Assembly (NCBI GenBank): GCA_020634315.1 | Contig: JACKBV010000001.1 | Span: 186,001 to 250,000 of the forward strand | Length of the DNA: 64,000 bases | Direction: 5' to 3' | From: Ardenticatenaceae bacterium | Lineage (GTDB): Bacteria > Chloroflexota > Anaerolineae > Promineifilales > Promineifilaceae | Shown here: one piece after another, positions 46,545 to 55,075 of the stretch | How positions within the stretch are numbered: the first letter of the stretch is position 1 | Layout of the letters: every line of letters begins with the position of its first letter | Notes under the pieces: generated by a model | Told to the model about the DNA's origin: nothing | Databases searched by the model: none | What the model saw: only the letters and a program-made list of their open reading frames with translations | Translations under genes and position numbers: made by a program

Positions 46545-47546
46545 TCAGGATGCAGCATTGCCAGCAGAGGCCTCAACTAACATCACCGTGTCCACAACCT
46601 GCTGCTGACCATTTTCATAAGCCAATACATGATCAAGCGCGGCAATCGCCACCTCAAGCATCCCGCGATCCGGTTCGCGGGTTGTCAATCGCTGTAAAGC
46701 CAGATTCGGTTTGGTGATAAAGCGAATGAAGGCATTATCTTGATGAGCGGCCGTAAAACGTAAAAATTCGTATCCCATCCCGGCAATCACTGGCAGCAGC
46801 AAAATGCGCGACAAGATGCGCACACCAAGAGACATGGGCGGGAGCAGCGTGTACAACAAAATGGAGATAATCACAACGGTGAGCAAAAAGGCCGTGCCAC
46901 AACGCGGATGCTCTAATGAATAACGCGCCACATTTTCCGGCGTCAACTGCGCGTTGTCTTCATAAGCATTGATCGTTTTATGCTCTGCGCCATGATAACC
47001 ATACAGGCGCTTAATATCCGGGATGAAGCTGATACCCCAAATGTAGCCGACGAGCAGCGCCAGACGCACGACACCCTCAATCAAATTGCTCACAATTTGT
47101 GACGACCCTAACTGCAACCAGCCATCAACCACACCGGCGACAAATGCAGGAATGACAAAAAAGAGAAAAATGGAAAAACTTAAGGAAAGAATAACTGTTC
47201 CAATTTGCGCCGGGCCATCAAAGGCACTGCTTGGCTTTTCCCCATCCGCCTTCTTCCCATCTTCCTCTTCCAGGGCGACATCGGCGGAAAACATCAGGCT
47301 TTTAATGCCTAGCCCCAGGGCGTCCCAAAGCAGGGTAAGCCCACGCACAAAGGGCATACGAGCCATGCGACCACCATAAATGCGGGCATCTAATGGCTCC
47401 GTGTGAACGACAATATCGCCAGCCGGGTTACGTACCGCCACAGCCAACGCTTTAGAACCGCGCATCATCACACCTTCGATGACGGCTTGACCACCATAAT
47501 TAAACGAAGTTTGTTGCCGCTGAGACAGGGCTTTTGTATCTGACAT
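46545..47546 (-). CDS. DUF1385 family membrane protein (YqhQ-like)
   Basis: About 333 residues. The family hallmark YGGQAVIEGVMMRGSKALAVAVR is split here by length: YGGQAVIEGVMMRG then SKALAVAVR, near residues 17-40. Further marks are FVRGLTLLWDALGLGIKSLM and GYHGAEHKTINAYED. Four or five membrane helices are expected. The biochemical role of the family is not established. ATG 47546 is chosen over 47555 because a TTGACG-17-TACAAT promoter ends seven bases before it, giving a leaderless message. Confidence 0.88.
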   Translation of the reverse strand: MSDTKALSQRQQTSFNYGGQAVIEGVMMRGSKALAVAVRNPAGDIVVHTEPLDARIYGGRMARMPFVRGLTLLWDALGLGIKSLMFSADVALEEEDGKKADGEKPSSAFDGPAQIGTVILSLSFSIFLFFVIPAFVAGVVDGWLQLGSSQIVSNLIEGVVRLALLVGYIWGISFIPDIKRLYGYHGAEHKTINAYEDNAQLTPENVARYSLEHPRCGTAFLLTVVIISILLYTLLPPMSLGVRILSRILLLPVIAGMGYEFLRFTAAHQDNAFIRFITKPNLALQRLTTREPDRGMLEVAIAALDHVLAYENGQQQVVDTVMLVEASAGNAAS

Positions 47547-47553
47547 GCCCTGC

Positions 47554-47582
47554 ATTGTACTGAGTGGTTACACCCCCGTCAA
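47554..47582 (-). promoter_or_regulatory. Promoter of the DUF1385 gene, leaderless
   Basis: Minus strand: TTGACG at 47577-47582, 17-base spacer, TACAAT at 47554-47559, then seven bases and ATG 47546. Transcription would begin at or next to the start codon. Confidence 0.75.
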
Positions 47583-47676
47583 GGTAAGCGGTAAACCGCA
47601 AACCGGAAGCCGTTGACAAGGCATGGTTTAGAGGCTGCGGAGCATGAATGATGGACGACAAATTGCGGATTATGGG

Positions 47677-48510
47677 CTATGGATTATGCGCTCGAAGGGG
47701 CTGGAAACTGGCAACCGTATCCATAAAAATGGGGGCGAATTCGCCAAATTTTGCTTCTGGGGCGCAAGCGGCAATTACATAGCTGCCATTACTGGCGGGT
47801 GCAAATTCCTGGCGGCAGCGCAGGCGTTCACCAACTGCGTCTGGCAGGACAAGCAAAAATCGGGCAACCTCTGTGCCGGTAAAGCTGGTTTCCGTCCCGG
47901 CATCGACAATTTCGAAATTGGTGCCACTTTGCGCGACTAATGTGTCGCTTTGCTCCACCAGGGCAATGCTTTGCACGGCCGTTACCGCTCCCAAACGACG
48001 ACTATACATAACAACGACAAAACCGTCCGTTGGCGTGTCAATTTCATCGGGCATGGCGACAAAACGATAATCGGCATCTGCGGCAATGGCGGCTAACGGG
48101 TACACGGCCGTTTCCCACCAATCACTACTGGCGATCAGCGACGCAAACTGCGGATCATCCGCTTCCAACCAGACCCACTCAACCGGCAAATCAACGGTGA
48201 ACTGCTGATCATACGCAGTGACCGGCAGCCATTCGCCGCGTGCCTGTGTGCGCGGATTGACCAACACCAGCGGCTTTTGCCCCAAAGAATGCATGACGAG
48301 CAGCATGGCAATGATCAATACGGCCGTTAATGTGCCATAAACAGCAACGGCCGTAAACGGCAGCGTCTCCTCAGCTTCAGCGGCAGCCATGATATTGACC
48401 GGCTTTGCGGGTTTGGCAACGGCCGTTGCCGTCAGCGCCTGACCACAATGCCAGCAAACCGTGTCGGTATCTAAAACAGGTTGACCACAATTTCCACAAT
48501 TGTTACTCAT
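47677..48510 (-). CDS. Zinc-ribbon membrane protein of unknown function
   Basis: A 277-residue protein. Residues 5-24 form a zinc ribbon (CGNCGQPV, then CWHCGQAL). A membrane helix lies near 55-72. The remaining 200 residues are predicted outside the membrane, with VTAYDQQFTVDLPVEWVWLE and a beta-rich pattern resembling PsbP-like lipoprotein domains; no catalytic site is seen. A TATAAT box on the minus strand at 48537-48542 and CGAGGG upstream support the start. Its promoter region overlaps that of the divergent UvrD-like gene. Confidence 0.75.
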   Translation of the reverse strand: MSNNCGNCGQPVLDTDTVCWHCGQALTATAVAKPAKPVNIMAAAEAEETLPFTAVAVYGTLTAVLIIAMLLVMHSLGQKPLVLVNPRTQARGEWLPVTAYDQQFTVDLPVEWVWLEADDPQFASLIASSDWWETAVYPLAAIAADADYRFVAMPDEIDTPTDGFVVVMYSRRLGAVTAVQSIALVEQSDTLVAQSGTNFEIVDAGTETSFTGTEVARFLLVLPDAVGERLRCRQEFAPASNGSYVIAACAPEAKFGEFAPIFMDTVASFQPLRAHNP

Positions 48511-48551
48511 AAGACCCTCGCCATATCACAACAGCGATTATACCTGAAACA

Positions 48552-48580
48552 TTGGGTGTCCCTCCATTTTTCGCTATACT
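48552..48580 (+). promoter_or_regulatory. Promoter of the UvrD-like gene
   Basis: TTGGGT at 48552-48557, 17 bases, TATACT at 48575-48580. The start codon is 10 bases further, so the leader would be about four bases. Confidence 0.7.
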
Positions 48581-48590
48581 CCTGCCAGCC

Positions 48591-50678
48591 ATGATCAACT
48601 TGACACCCATTCAGGAAACGGCCGTTTCCACGCCCACCACCAGTTTCCTGCAAGGCCCCGCCGGCAGCGGCAAAACCACTGTCTTGCAGCATCGCCTGCT
48701 GCGCCTGCTCGCCGCTGGCGAACCCGCCTACACCATCCTCATCCTCGTCGCCGAACCGGATCACCAAACCATCTACACCGATTTTCTACACCAATCCGGC
48801 GTTGGCCCCTATGCCGACCTGAAAGTGACCACCTATCCACAAATGGCACAAGAAATGGTCGCCCTCTTTTGGCCGCTGGTCGCCCGCCCCGCCGGGTTTG
48901 CCCGCCCATACCAGCCGCCCACCTTCCTCAGCTACGATCTGGCCCAACTGCTCATGTGGCGCATCATCACCCCCATGCTCACCGAGGGCGCATTTGCCAA
49001 TTTACGCCTGCGCCCCCAGCAAATTGTCAGCCAGCTTTTAGACACACTCAACCGCGCCGCGCTCAATGCGCTGTCGCTAGATGAAGCGATTCAGCGACAA
49101 ATGGACACCTGGGTCGGCGAGCCGGAGCGCTTGCTGCATCTGGCGGACGCAGCCAAAGCGGCACGCCAATTCCGCCAGACCTGTCTGCACAACAGCTTGC
49201 TCGACCTTTCGCTGGTCATCGAGGTTTTCGACACACAGTTGGTGCAGCACCCAGAATTCCATCGCTATTTCAGCGAACGCTATCGCCATTTGCTGGTGGA
49301 CAATGTGGAAGAACAGACGCCTGCCGGGCAAAATTTTGTCGCCAACCTGATGCAGGCCACGCAAACAACAAATGCTGGCACAACGACCATTGCTTATGAC
49401 AGCGGCGGTGGCTACAAACGTTTCATGGCAGCCGACCCGCGCGGTGCATTCCAATTTCGCATCCGCTGCGCCCGCGCGTTTGACTTTGCCGACCTCTTCA
49501 CGGCGCCCCCGCACATGATGCATCTGGCAAACATGGTCGAGAATTATCTGCTGCACACCACCTTGCCCACGGCTGCCGCCACCGACGCCGTGATTGGGAT
49601 CGTTAACGGCCGTTACCGGCGCGACATGATCGCCAATCTCATTCCCATCCTCAACGACCTCATCCAGCAGCACGATGTGCATCCCCGCGACATCGCCATC
49701 ATCACCCCCTATCTCGATGGAGCACTGCGCTATACCCTCACCCATGCGTTGCAACAGGCCAGGCTGCCCTACTTTTTGCTGCGCCGCCGCTCCAGCCCAC
49801 GCGAAGAACCCCGCATCCGTGCCTGGCTCACCTGGCTGGCCCTGGCTCATCCCGATTGGAAAGTTCGCCCCACCCACTATGACGTTGCCGAGGCACTCAC
49901 CCTTAGCATCCACGGGCTAGACCCGGCGCGTGCGCAGCTGCTCAGCGACAAGCTGTACGCCCCAGAACAGGGCAGCCTCCTCCCGGTCGATGCGCTGTCC
50001 GATGCACACGCTGCACGCATCGGCGCAGATATGGTCGCCCTGGTGGAAGAGCTGCGCCTCTGGCTGCAACAAACCACAAACGAGCGCCAACTGCCCCTCG
50101 ACACCTTCCTTTACAGCCTCTTCAATGATTTGCTCGCCCAACCCCGCTTTCACCCAGAACCAGACCTGGCGGGAGCGGCCGTTTGCAATTGGTTGGTGCA
50201 GGCCGCGGGCCGTTTGCGCCGCGCCGCCGCGGCCATGGGCTTCAAAACAACGGCCGAGATTGGCGCTGCGTTTATTGGCGGCATCAACTATGGGCTGGTC
50301 ACGGCCAATCCGCCAGAACTGGGTGAGCCACCAGACCCGGACGGCATTATGATCTCCACCATTTACGGCTATATGCTTGCCGGTCGCCCGGTGCGCATTC
50401 AGGTGTGGTTGGAAACGGCCGCTACCGGCTGGTGGGACATTCCCAATCAACCACTCAGCAACGCCTTCGTCCTCGCCCAAAGCCGCCCCCCCGACCTGCC
50501 CTGGACAACTGGTGAGGAGTTCAATATTCGCAATGAGCTGCTCAGCCATCTCATTCGCGGGCTGGCCGTTCGTTGTCACGATGGCCTCATCCTCGCCAAC
50601 AGTGACCTCGACCGACGCGGCATCCGTCAAGATGGCATCCTTTGGCGTGCCTTACAGCCCATCATCCGTGAACCGTAA
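48591..50678 (+). CDS. Degenerate UvrD/AddB-like superfamily 1 protein
   Basis: About 695 residues with the layout of a UvrD-type helicase. A Q-motif-like MINLTPIQETAVS is followed by Walker A GPAGSGKTT at 22-30. The motif II position reads RHLLVDNVEEQTP instead of the usual VDEFQD, so the catalytic Glu is missing. Later segments (RDIAIITPYLDGALRYTL; MISTIYGYMLAGRPVRIQVW) match the second RecA-like domain loosely. It resembles AddB-type subunits, which keep the fold but lost translocation, yet lacks their C-terminal nuclease. A structural partner of another repair enzyme is possible. ATG 48591 follows the -10 box by 10 bases, so leaderless; upstream TTG 48552 lies in the promoter itself. Confidence 0.75.
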   Translation: MINLTPIQETAVSTPTTSFLQGPAGSGKTTVLQHRLLRLLAAGEPAYTILILVAEPDHQTIYTDFLHQSGVGPYADLKVTTYPQMAQEMVALFWPLVARPAGFARPYQPPTFLSYDLAQLLMWRIITPMLTEGAFANLRLRPQQIVSQLLDTLNRAALNALSLDEAIQRQMDTWVGEPERLLHLADAAKAARQFRQTCLHNSLLDLSLVIEVFDTQLVQHPEFHRYFSERYRHLLVDNVEEQTPAGQNFVANLMQATQTTNAGTTTIAYDSGGGYKRFMAADPRGAFQFRIRCARAFDFADLFTAPPHMMHLANMVENYLLHTTLPTAAATDAVIGIVNGRYRRDMIANLIPILNDLIQQHDVHPRDIAIITPYLDGALRYTLTHALQQARLPYFLLRRRSSPREEPRIRAWLTWLALAHPDWKVRPTHYDVAEALTLSIHGLDPARAQLLSDKLYAPEQGSLLPVDALSDAHAARIGADMVALVEELRLWLQQTTNERQLPLDTFLYSLFNDLLAQPRFHPEPDLAGAAVCNWLVQAAGRLRRAAAAMGFKTTAEIGAAFIGGINYGLVTANPPELGEPPDPDGIMISTIYGYMLAGRPVRIQVWLETAATGWWDIPNQPLSNAFVLAQSRPPDLPWTTGEEFNIRNELLSHLIRGLAVRCHDGLILANSDLDRRGIRQDGILWRALQPIIREP
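48614..48629. repeat. Perfect 16-base palindrome GGAAACGGCCGTTTCC
   Basis: A full-length copy, read QETAVS at the Q-motif of the UvrD-like protein. Confidence 0.97.
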
Positions 50679-50721
50679 TTCATAGTCACACGCGTTCTTC
50701 TTCCTTCATTGTCCCTCATTC

Positions 50722-50750
50722 TTGCCCTTGCTCCTGTTTGCGGCTATAGT
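50722..50750 (+). promoter_or_regulatory. Promoter of the PP2C gene, leaderless
   Basis: TTGCCC at 50722-50727, 17 bases, TATAGT at 50745-50750, then seven bases and ATG 50758. Confidence 0.75.
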
Positions 50751-50757
50751 TTGGCCT

Positions 50758-51690
50758 ATGAGCAAGCTTGCACCAATTGTGGCCTCCATGCGTACCGATA
50801 TTGGGCAATATCATGACCACAATGAAGACTTCGTTAGCTGTTGGGAACCAACCACAGTGGAGGACGAAGCGAAATATGGCTGGCTGTACATCGTCGCCGA
50901 CGGCGTCGGTGGTGCGGATGCGGGTGAAATTGCCAGTCAATTTGCCAGCGAACGCATGCTTGAACATTATCTGGCGGGTACCGATGAGCCAGATTGGGGT
51001 GAGCGCCTGCGCAAGGCCATGGTCAAGGCGAATACGGAACTACGACAACTGGTCGCCAATGAGCATGAGAGCCGCCGCATGGCAACGACGATGGTAACGG
51101 CCGTTATCCATGACCAACACGCCACCATCGCCAATGTCGGGGACAGCCGCGCTTACCATTGGCGTGCCGGGCACATTCAACAAATCAGTAAAGACCACAG
51201 CCTGGTTGCCAAACTGGTTGAAGAAGGCGCGATTTCTGCGGCCGAAGCGGAAGACCATCCGTACGGCAACATCATCCTCTACAGTATCGGCTCCGACCGC
51301 AATCCCAAAATTGATGTTTTTGAAGTCCCTTTGGTGCTTGGCGACGCTATTCTGCTTTGTTCTGATGGGCTGATCAAACATGTCAGCGATCAGGAAATCA
51401 GTGATTTTATCGCCCGGCAAGCGCCACATGTTGCCACCGAATCGCTGATTACGCTGGCTAACGAGCGCGGCGGCAAGGATAACATCTCTGTCATTGTGCT
51501 GCGTTATGGGAAGCGACCCTCTGAACTGGAAACGGCCGTTTCCTCAGAATCCGTCGTTATCCCCCAATCAGGTAAAGCAGTTGTTACCCTTTCTGACGCC
51601 AGCCGCCTCTCCCTCTGGCTCTTCACTATCTTTTTGTCTGTAGCGCAATCAATCCTTATCTTTTTGGTTTGGATCTTACTTCGTGTCTAA
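50758..51690 (+). CDS. PP2C-family serine/threonine phosphatase
   Basis: A 310-residue metal-dependent phosphatase. Core motifs are TDIGQYHDHNEDFV (metal Asp), YIVADGVGGADAGEIAS, ATIANVGDSRAYHWRAG, ILLCSDGLIKHVSD and GGKDNISVIVLRYG. A membrane helix near 288-308 anchors the C-terminus. Such enzymes reverse Hanks-type kinase phosphorylation in cell-wall and growth control; no kinase gene is adjacent. The linker before the anchor carries a perfect 16-base palindrome read LETAVSSES. No ribosome site is present; the promoter position implies leaderless translation. Confidence 0.94.
   Translation: MSKLAPIVASMRTDIGQYHDHNEDFVSCWEPTTVEDEAKYGWLYIVADGVGGADAGEIASQFASERMLEHYLAGTDEPDWGERLRKAMVKANTELRQLVANEHESRRMATTMVTAVIHDQHATIANVGDSRAYHWRAGHIQQISKDHSLVAKLVEEGAISAAEAEDHPYGNIILYSIGSDRNPKIDVFEVPLVLGDAILLCSDGLIKHVSDQEISDFIARQAPHVATESLITLANERGGKDNISVIVLRYGKRPSELETAVSSESVVIPQSGKAVVTLSDASRLSLWLFTIFLSVAQSILIFLVWILLRV
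51528..51543. repeat. Perfect 16-base palindrome GGAAACGGCCGTTTCC
   Basis: A full-length copy, read LETAVSS in the linker of the PP2C phosphatase. Confidence 0.97.
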
Positions 51691-51732
51691 CGACATACAC
51701 CTGAGCTTATCAACATACGAGGGAAGCCCGGC

Positions 51733-51791
51733 AGCGAGGATTAGGAAATGAGAGGATTCTTGTTTAATCCCCCCATCCCCTAATCCTCGCT
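51733..51791 (+). promoter_or_regulatory. Long inverted repeat before the RNase J gene
   Basis: Perfect 13-base arms AGCGAGGATTAGG (51733-51745) and CCTAATCCTCGCT (51779-51791) enclose 33 bases that contain a further GGATT/AATCC pair. It ends 35 bases before rnj. It may terminate the PP2C message or form a leader structure through which RNase J controls its own mRNA. No T-run follows. Confidence 0.6.
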
Positions 51792-51826
51792 GTTGTTACC
51801 AACCCTTACCAGATCATGGAGACAAT

Positions 51827-53464
51827 ATGACGACAAAATTACGCATTGTGCCCCTGGGTGGGCTGGGTGAAATTGGCAAAAACATGACCGTCATCGAATA
51901 TGATGACGAAATTTTAATCATCGATGCTGGCATTATGTTCCCCGAAAGCGACATGCTGGGCATCGACATCATCATCCCCGATTTCACATATCTGCTCGAC
52001 AAAAAAGACAAAATCAAAGCGGTGCTGGTCACGCATGGACATGAAGACCACATCGGCGCCCTGCCGCACCTGATGGAGCAAATTCACGCGCCAATTTACG
52101 CCACACCGCTCACCGCCGGTCTCATTGAAGTGAAACTGCGCCAGCCACGCAGTTCACAAGCCATCGAAATCATTGAATTTCAAGCGGGCGATGTCCTGCA
52201 AATTGGCTTGTTTACGGTGGAGCCGTTCCATGTGGCTCACAGCATTCCAGACTGCGTTGGTTTTGGCATCACAACGCCGGTTGGCCTCATCGTCCACACC
52301 GGTGACTACAAATTCGACCATACCCCCGCCGACAGTTGGCCGCCCGATTTTGCCAAATTGGCCGAATTCTCCAGTCGCGGCGTGCTGGCGCTGCTTGCCG
52401 ACAGCACCAACGCCGACCGCGCCGGTTGGACGCCTTCAGAAATGGTTGTGCTCGATGCCTTTGATGATCTGTTCCGCGAAGCGCCCGGCCGTATCATCAT
52501 TGCCACGTTTGCTTCGCTGATTTCGCGCATTCAGCAGGCAGCAGATTTGGCACAGAAATACGGCCGTAAACTAGCCATTACCGGCCGTTCCATGCGCGAA
52601 AACGCCAAAATGGCACGCCGCCTTGGCTACCTGGACATCCCCGATTACCTGATCATCGAACTCGAAGACGCCGTGCGCCTGCCCAAAAAAGAAGTGGTCA
52701 TCATGGCAACCGGCTCCCAAGGCGAGCCATCGGCCGTGATGGGGCGGTTGGCGCGAGGTCGTCACCGCAACTTGAGCATTGAGGAAGGGGATACCGTTGT
52801 CTTTTCCGCATACCCCATTCCCGGCAACGAAGAGACGGTTTTCCGCACCATCAACCAGCTTTTCCGGCGCGGAGCCAACGTGCTTTATGAGCGCATCGCT
52901 CCGGTGCATGTCTCCGGTCACGCCAGCCAGGAAGAGATGAAGTTGATGATCAACCTGGTACGGCCGACTTTCCTCATCCCGATTCATGGCGAACTGCGCC
53001 ACCTGAAGCGGCACGCCGTTTTGGGGCGGGAGTTGGGCATTGCTGCGGAACACATCGCCGTTGTGGAAAATGGCACGCCATTGGAACTGGATGGCGAAAG
53101 TCTGGACATTTTACCGCGCCTGCCCGGTGGCTATGTCTTTGTCGATGGAGCCAGCGTTGGCGAAATTGGTTGGCCGGTGGTGCGTGACCGCGAACGGCTG
53201 TCGCAAAGCGGCGTCGTCTTTGCGGTGGTCGCCACCAATTCACAAAAACAGGTGATTGGCCGCCCGGAAATTATCTCGCGTGGCTTTGTCAACCCCAACG
53301 AGTCTGATGACCTGCTGCATGGCGCGGCAGAAGCCATTGTGCGTGCCGCCGAAGTGTATGCCAACAGCACCAGCCCCTTAAACGAGGCGATTGAGGATGC
53401 GCTCAGTCGTTATTTGTATGCGGAGACGGGGAGACGGCCGTTAGTCCATGTCGTCGTCAAGTAA
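51827..53464 (+). CDS. rnj: Ribonuclease J
   Basis: A 545-residue metallo-beta-lactamase RNase with endo- and 5'-3' exonuclease activity in mRNA decay and rRNA maturation. The start reads LRIVPLGGLGEIGKNM. The zinc motif HGHEDH is at 70-75. Beta-CASP motifs follow (ADSTNADRAGWTPSE, IIIATFASLISRIQQAAD, GRSMRENAKMA, VHVSGHASQEEMKLM, FLIPIHGELRHL). A C-terminal domain ends near LVHVVVK. ATGGAGACAAT upstream gives a clear ribosome site. The stop overlaps the start of the kptA remnant by one base. Confidence 0.97.
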   Translation: MTTKLRIVPLGGLGEIGKNMTVIEYDDEILIIDAGIMFPESDMLGIDIIIPDFTYLLDKKDKIKAVLVTHGHEDHIGALPHLMEQIHAPIYATPLTAGLIEVKLRQPRSSQAIEIIEFQAGDVLQIGLFTVEPFHVAHSIPDCVGFGITTPVGLIVHTGDYKFDHTPADSWPPDFAKLAEFSSRGVLALLADSTNADRAGWTPSEMVVLDAFDDLFREAPGRIIIATFASLISRIQQAADLAQKYGRKLAITGRSMRENAKMARRLGYLDIPDYLIIELEDAVRLPKKEVVIMATGSQGEPSAVMGRLARGRHRNLSIEEGDTVVFSAYPIPGNEETVFRTINQLFRRGANVLYERIAPVHVSGHASQEEMKLMINLVRPTFLIPIHGELRHLKRHAVLGRELGIAAEHIAVVENGTPLELDGESLDILPRLPGGYVFVDGASVGEIGWPVVRDRERLSQSGVVFAVVATNSQKQVIGRPEIISRGFVNPNESDDLLHGAAEAIVRAAEVYANSTSPLNEAIEDALSRYLYAETGRRPLVHVVVK

Positions 53465-53634
53465 TGGACAAAAAACTAATGCGACTCAGTAAATTTCTGA
53501 GTCTGGTGCTGCGCCATAAACCGCAACAGATCGGCTTGACGCTGGACAGCGCTGGCTGGGCCAGCGTCACTGATTTGTTGGCAAAGGCAAATGCCGCCAG
53601 CCTACATCCAGTTTCCAGCGGTTCAAGATTCTGA
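53464..53634 (+). pseudogene. kptA: Broken KptA (RNA 2'-phosphotransferase) remnant
   Basis: A 56-codon frame beginning at the last base of the rnj stop. Its residues MRLSKFLSLVLRHKPQQIGL, then TLDSAGWASVTDLLAKAN, match the N-terminus of KptA/Tpt1, which removes a splice-junction 2'-phosphate from RNA using NAD. The normal protein is about 180 residues; here the frame stops after SSGSRF. In the next frame QRFKILIDTV resembles the following KptA segment (usual form KQRFEIxxDG) and then also stops. So there is both an internal deletion or frameshift and loss of the NAD-binding C-terminal half. The TAATG overlap shows it was once translated with rnj. Confidence 0.8.
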
Positions 53635-53651
53635 TTGACACCGTGTGAAAC

Positions 53652-53888
53652 TTAGCCTTGTTGTAGGGCGTGAATTAATTGCGTTCTATCAATGGGGGCG
53701 TGCAGCACGGATGTGCCGATGTGGAGAACGGGGATGGTGTAACGGTAACGGCCGTATAGCGCATCATCCTGCGTAATATCTACTTCCACCAATTCATGGG
53801 GATAAAGAGCACGTAAGGCTGCCAACTCCGCTTTTACATCTTCGCACAGATGGCAGCCCACCTTCGTATACAGCGTCACACGCAGCAT
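53652..53888 (-). CDS. Glutaredoxin-like small thioredoxin-fold protein
   Basis: A 78-residue protein of the DUF836/glutaredoxin type. VTLYTKVGCHLCEDVKAELA carries the redox CxxC (CHLC), VDITQDDALYGRY follows, and the cis-Pro site is YTIPVLHIG. It probably reduces a disulfide or delivers electrons to a partner. ATG 53888 lies four bases after the ctaB stop, so the two are coupled. A role in haem or oxidase assembly is suggested only by that neighbour. Confidence 0.88.
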   Translation of the reverse strand: MLRVTLYTKVGCHLCEDVKAELAALRALYPHELVEVDITQDDALYGRYRYTIPVLHIGTSVLHAPIDRTQLIHALQQG

Positions 53889-53892
53889 CGCG

Positions 53893-54834
53893 TTAGAAAG
53901 GCAGCACGCTGTCCAGGCAAATGAACAGCAGCAACACCAACAAGTAAATATTGGAAGAGATAAACAAGTTGCGTGCATTCACCGGCGACGGGTCAATAAT
54001 TAATCGGATATTCCGAATGACCAAATCGCCCGTGATCAGCAGCATCGGCAGGAAGTAAATCAAGCCCAGCGGCGGGAACGCCGCCAAACCTAAGCCCGCC
54101 AAACCAGTAGGAGCAGTGTGCGATAATACCCACCAGGCAGCCTGCCGTGGGCTGGTTTGCGTTGGCAGCATGGGCACATCGGCGCGGGCATATTCGTCAC
54201 GGTAAAGCAGCGCCAGACTCCAAAAATGAAACGGCGACCAGAGGAACAGCACCAAGGCCAACAGCAGTGCGCCGGGATCGGCCCAATTGCCAGCAGCGGC
54301 GCTGCCACTGAGCACAGCAGCACTACCAGCCGCCCCACCAATGACCACATTGAGCAAGGTGCGCGGCTTCAACCAAAGCGTGTAAATGCCGACATAGATG
54401 ACCGCGCCAATAAACAGGAAAAAGGAAAGGGGCGCATTAAAAGGCAGCAGCGCGACTACAGGCAGCAGCACCATCAAGATGCCAACGTAAGGAACCCAGG
54501 CCGGGTTGGCAATTGCGCCGGTGACAAGCGGCCGTTTATGGGTGCGTCCCATTTTGCCATCTTTGTGCCGTTCCAGATATTGATTTAATGAAGATGCGCC
54601 GGCCGCAGCACTGCCACCGGCAACCCAAACCAGGAGCATGATGCCAAAACCCGGCCAACCTTGCGCTGCCAAAAATGCACCGCCGGTAGCCGCCATCAGC
54701 AACAGAAAAACAACACGTAGTTTAAAGAGAACAATCAGGTTTTGGATGGTGGCTCTCCAATCAGTACGTAGTTGTAGTGGCTCCAAAATAATGTCGTGTT
54801 CACTGCCATGCTTTGTTGCGTTGGATAAGGACAT
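53893..54834 (-). CDS. ctaB: Protoheme IX farnesyltransferase (heme O synthase)
   Basis: A 313-residue UbiA-family membrane enzyme that adds a farnesyl group to haem B for cytochrome oxidases. LFKLRVVFLLLMAATGGAFL is the first region. The prenyl-diphosphate/Mg motif is SLNQYLERHKDGKMGRTHKR followed by PL, where Glu replaces the more common Asp. YTLWLKPRTLLNVVIGG and ARADVPMLP are also typical. About eight or nine helices are present. GGAGGAAG precedes ATG 54834, and a TTGTGC-17-TACAAT promoter lies upstream. No oxidase subunits are in the window. Confidence 0.93.
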   Translation of the reverse strand: MSLSNATKHGSEHDIILEPLQLRTDWRATIQNLIVLFKLRVVFLLLMAATGGAFLAAQGWPGFGIMLLVWVAGGSAAAGASSLNQYLERHKDGKMGRTHKRPLVTGAIANPAWVPYVGILMVLLPVVALLPFNAPLSFFLFIGAVIYVGIYTLWLKPRTLLNVVIGGAAGSAAVLSGSAAAGNWADPGALLLALVLFLWSPFHFWSLALLYRDEYARADVPMLPTQTSPRQAAWWVLSHTAPTGLAGLGLAAFPPLGLIYFLPMLLITGDLVIRNIRLIIDPSPVNARNLFISSNIYLLVLLLFICLDSVLPF

Positions 54835-54910
54835 GCTCGCTTCTTCCTCCGTTCCCTTCAGCTTGAATCATCAGGGATTTGCCTTAGCCATTAGACCAAT
54901 GGTGCGCATG

Positions 54911-54939
54911 ATTGTAGCAAGGCTTACAAAGAGGCACAA
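54911..54939 (-). promoter_or_regulatory. ctaB promoter
   Basis: Minus strand: TTGTGC at 54934-54939, 17-base spacer, and TACAAT at 54911-54916 preceded by TGC, which makes an extended -10. The remaining 54940-55075 stretch holds one palindrome copy and no gene. Confidence 0.7.
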
Positions 54940-55075
54940 TAATTTGGAGTAAATTGGTCAACATTGGGAAGGGGACAAAGAATGAAGGGGGATGGGAACG
55001 GCCGTTACAGACAACGAAAACACACATTCCCATATTCACAAAACGGTCGGCTCGCCAATGGTTTACATAAAACCA

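Noticed and set aside
49077..49913. A 278-codon open frame antisense to the UvrD-like gene
   Set aside because: It is a shadow of a GC-rich coding sequence on the other strand, with no recognisable motif or ribosome site. The same holds for 49917-50630.
53464..53634. Reading the kptA TGA stop as selenocysteine, given tRNA-Sec in the window
   Set aside because: Homology resumes in a different frame, not past the TGA in the same frame, and no Sec position is known in KptA.
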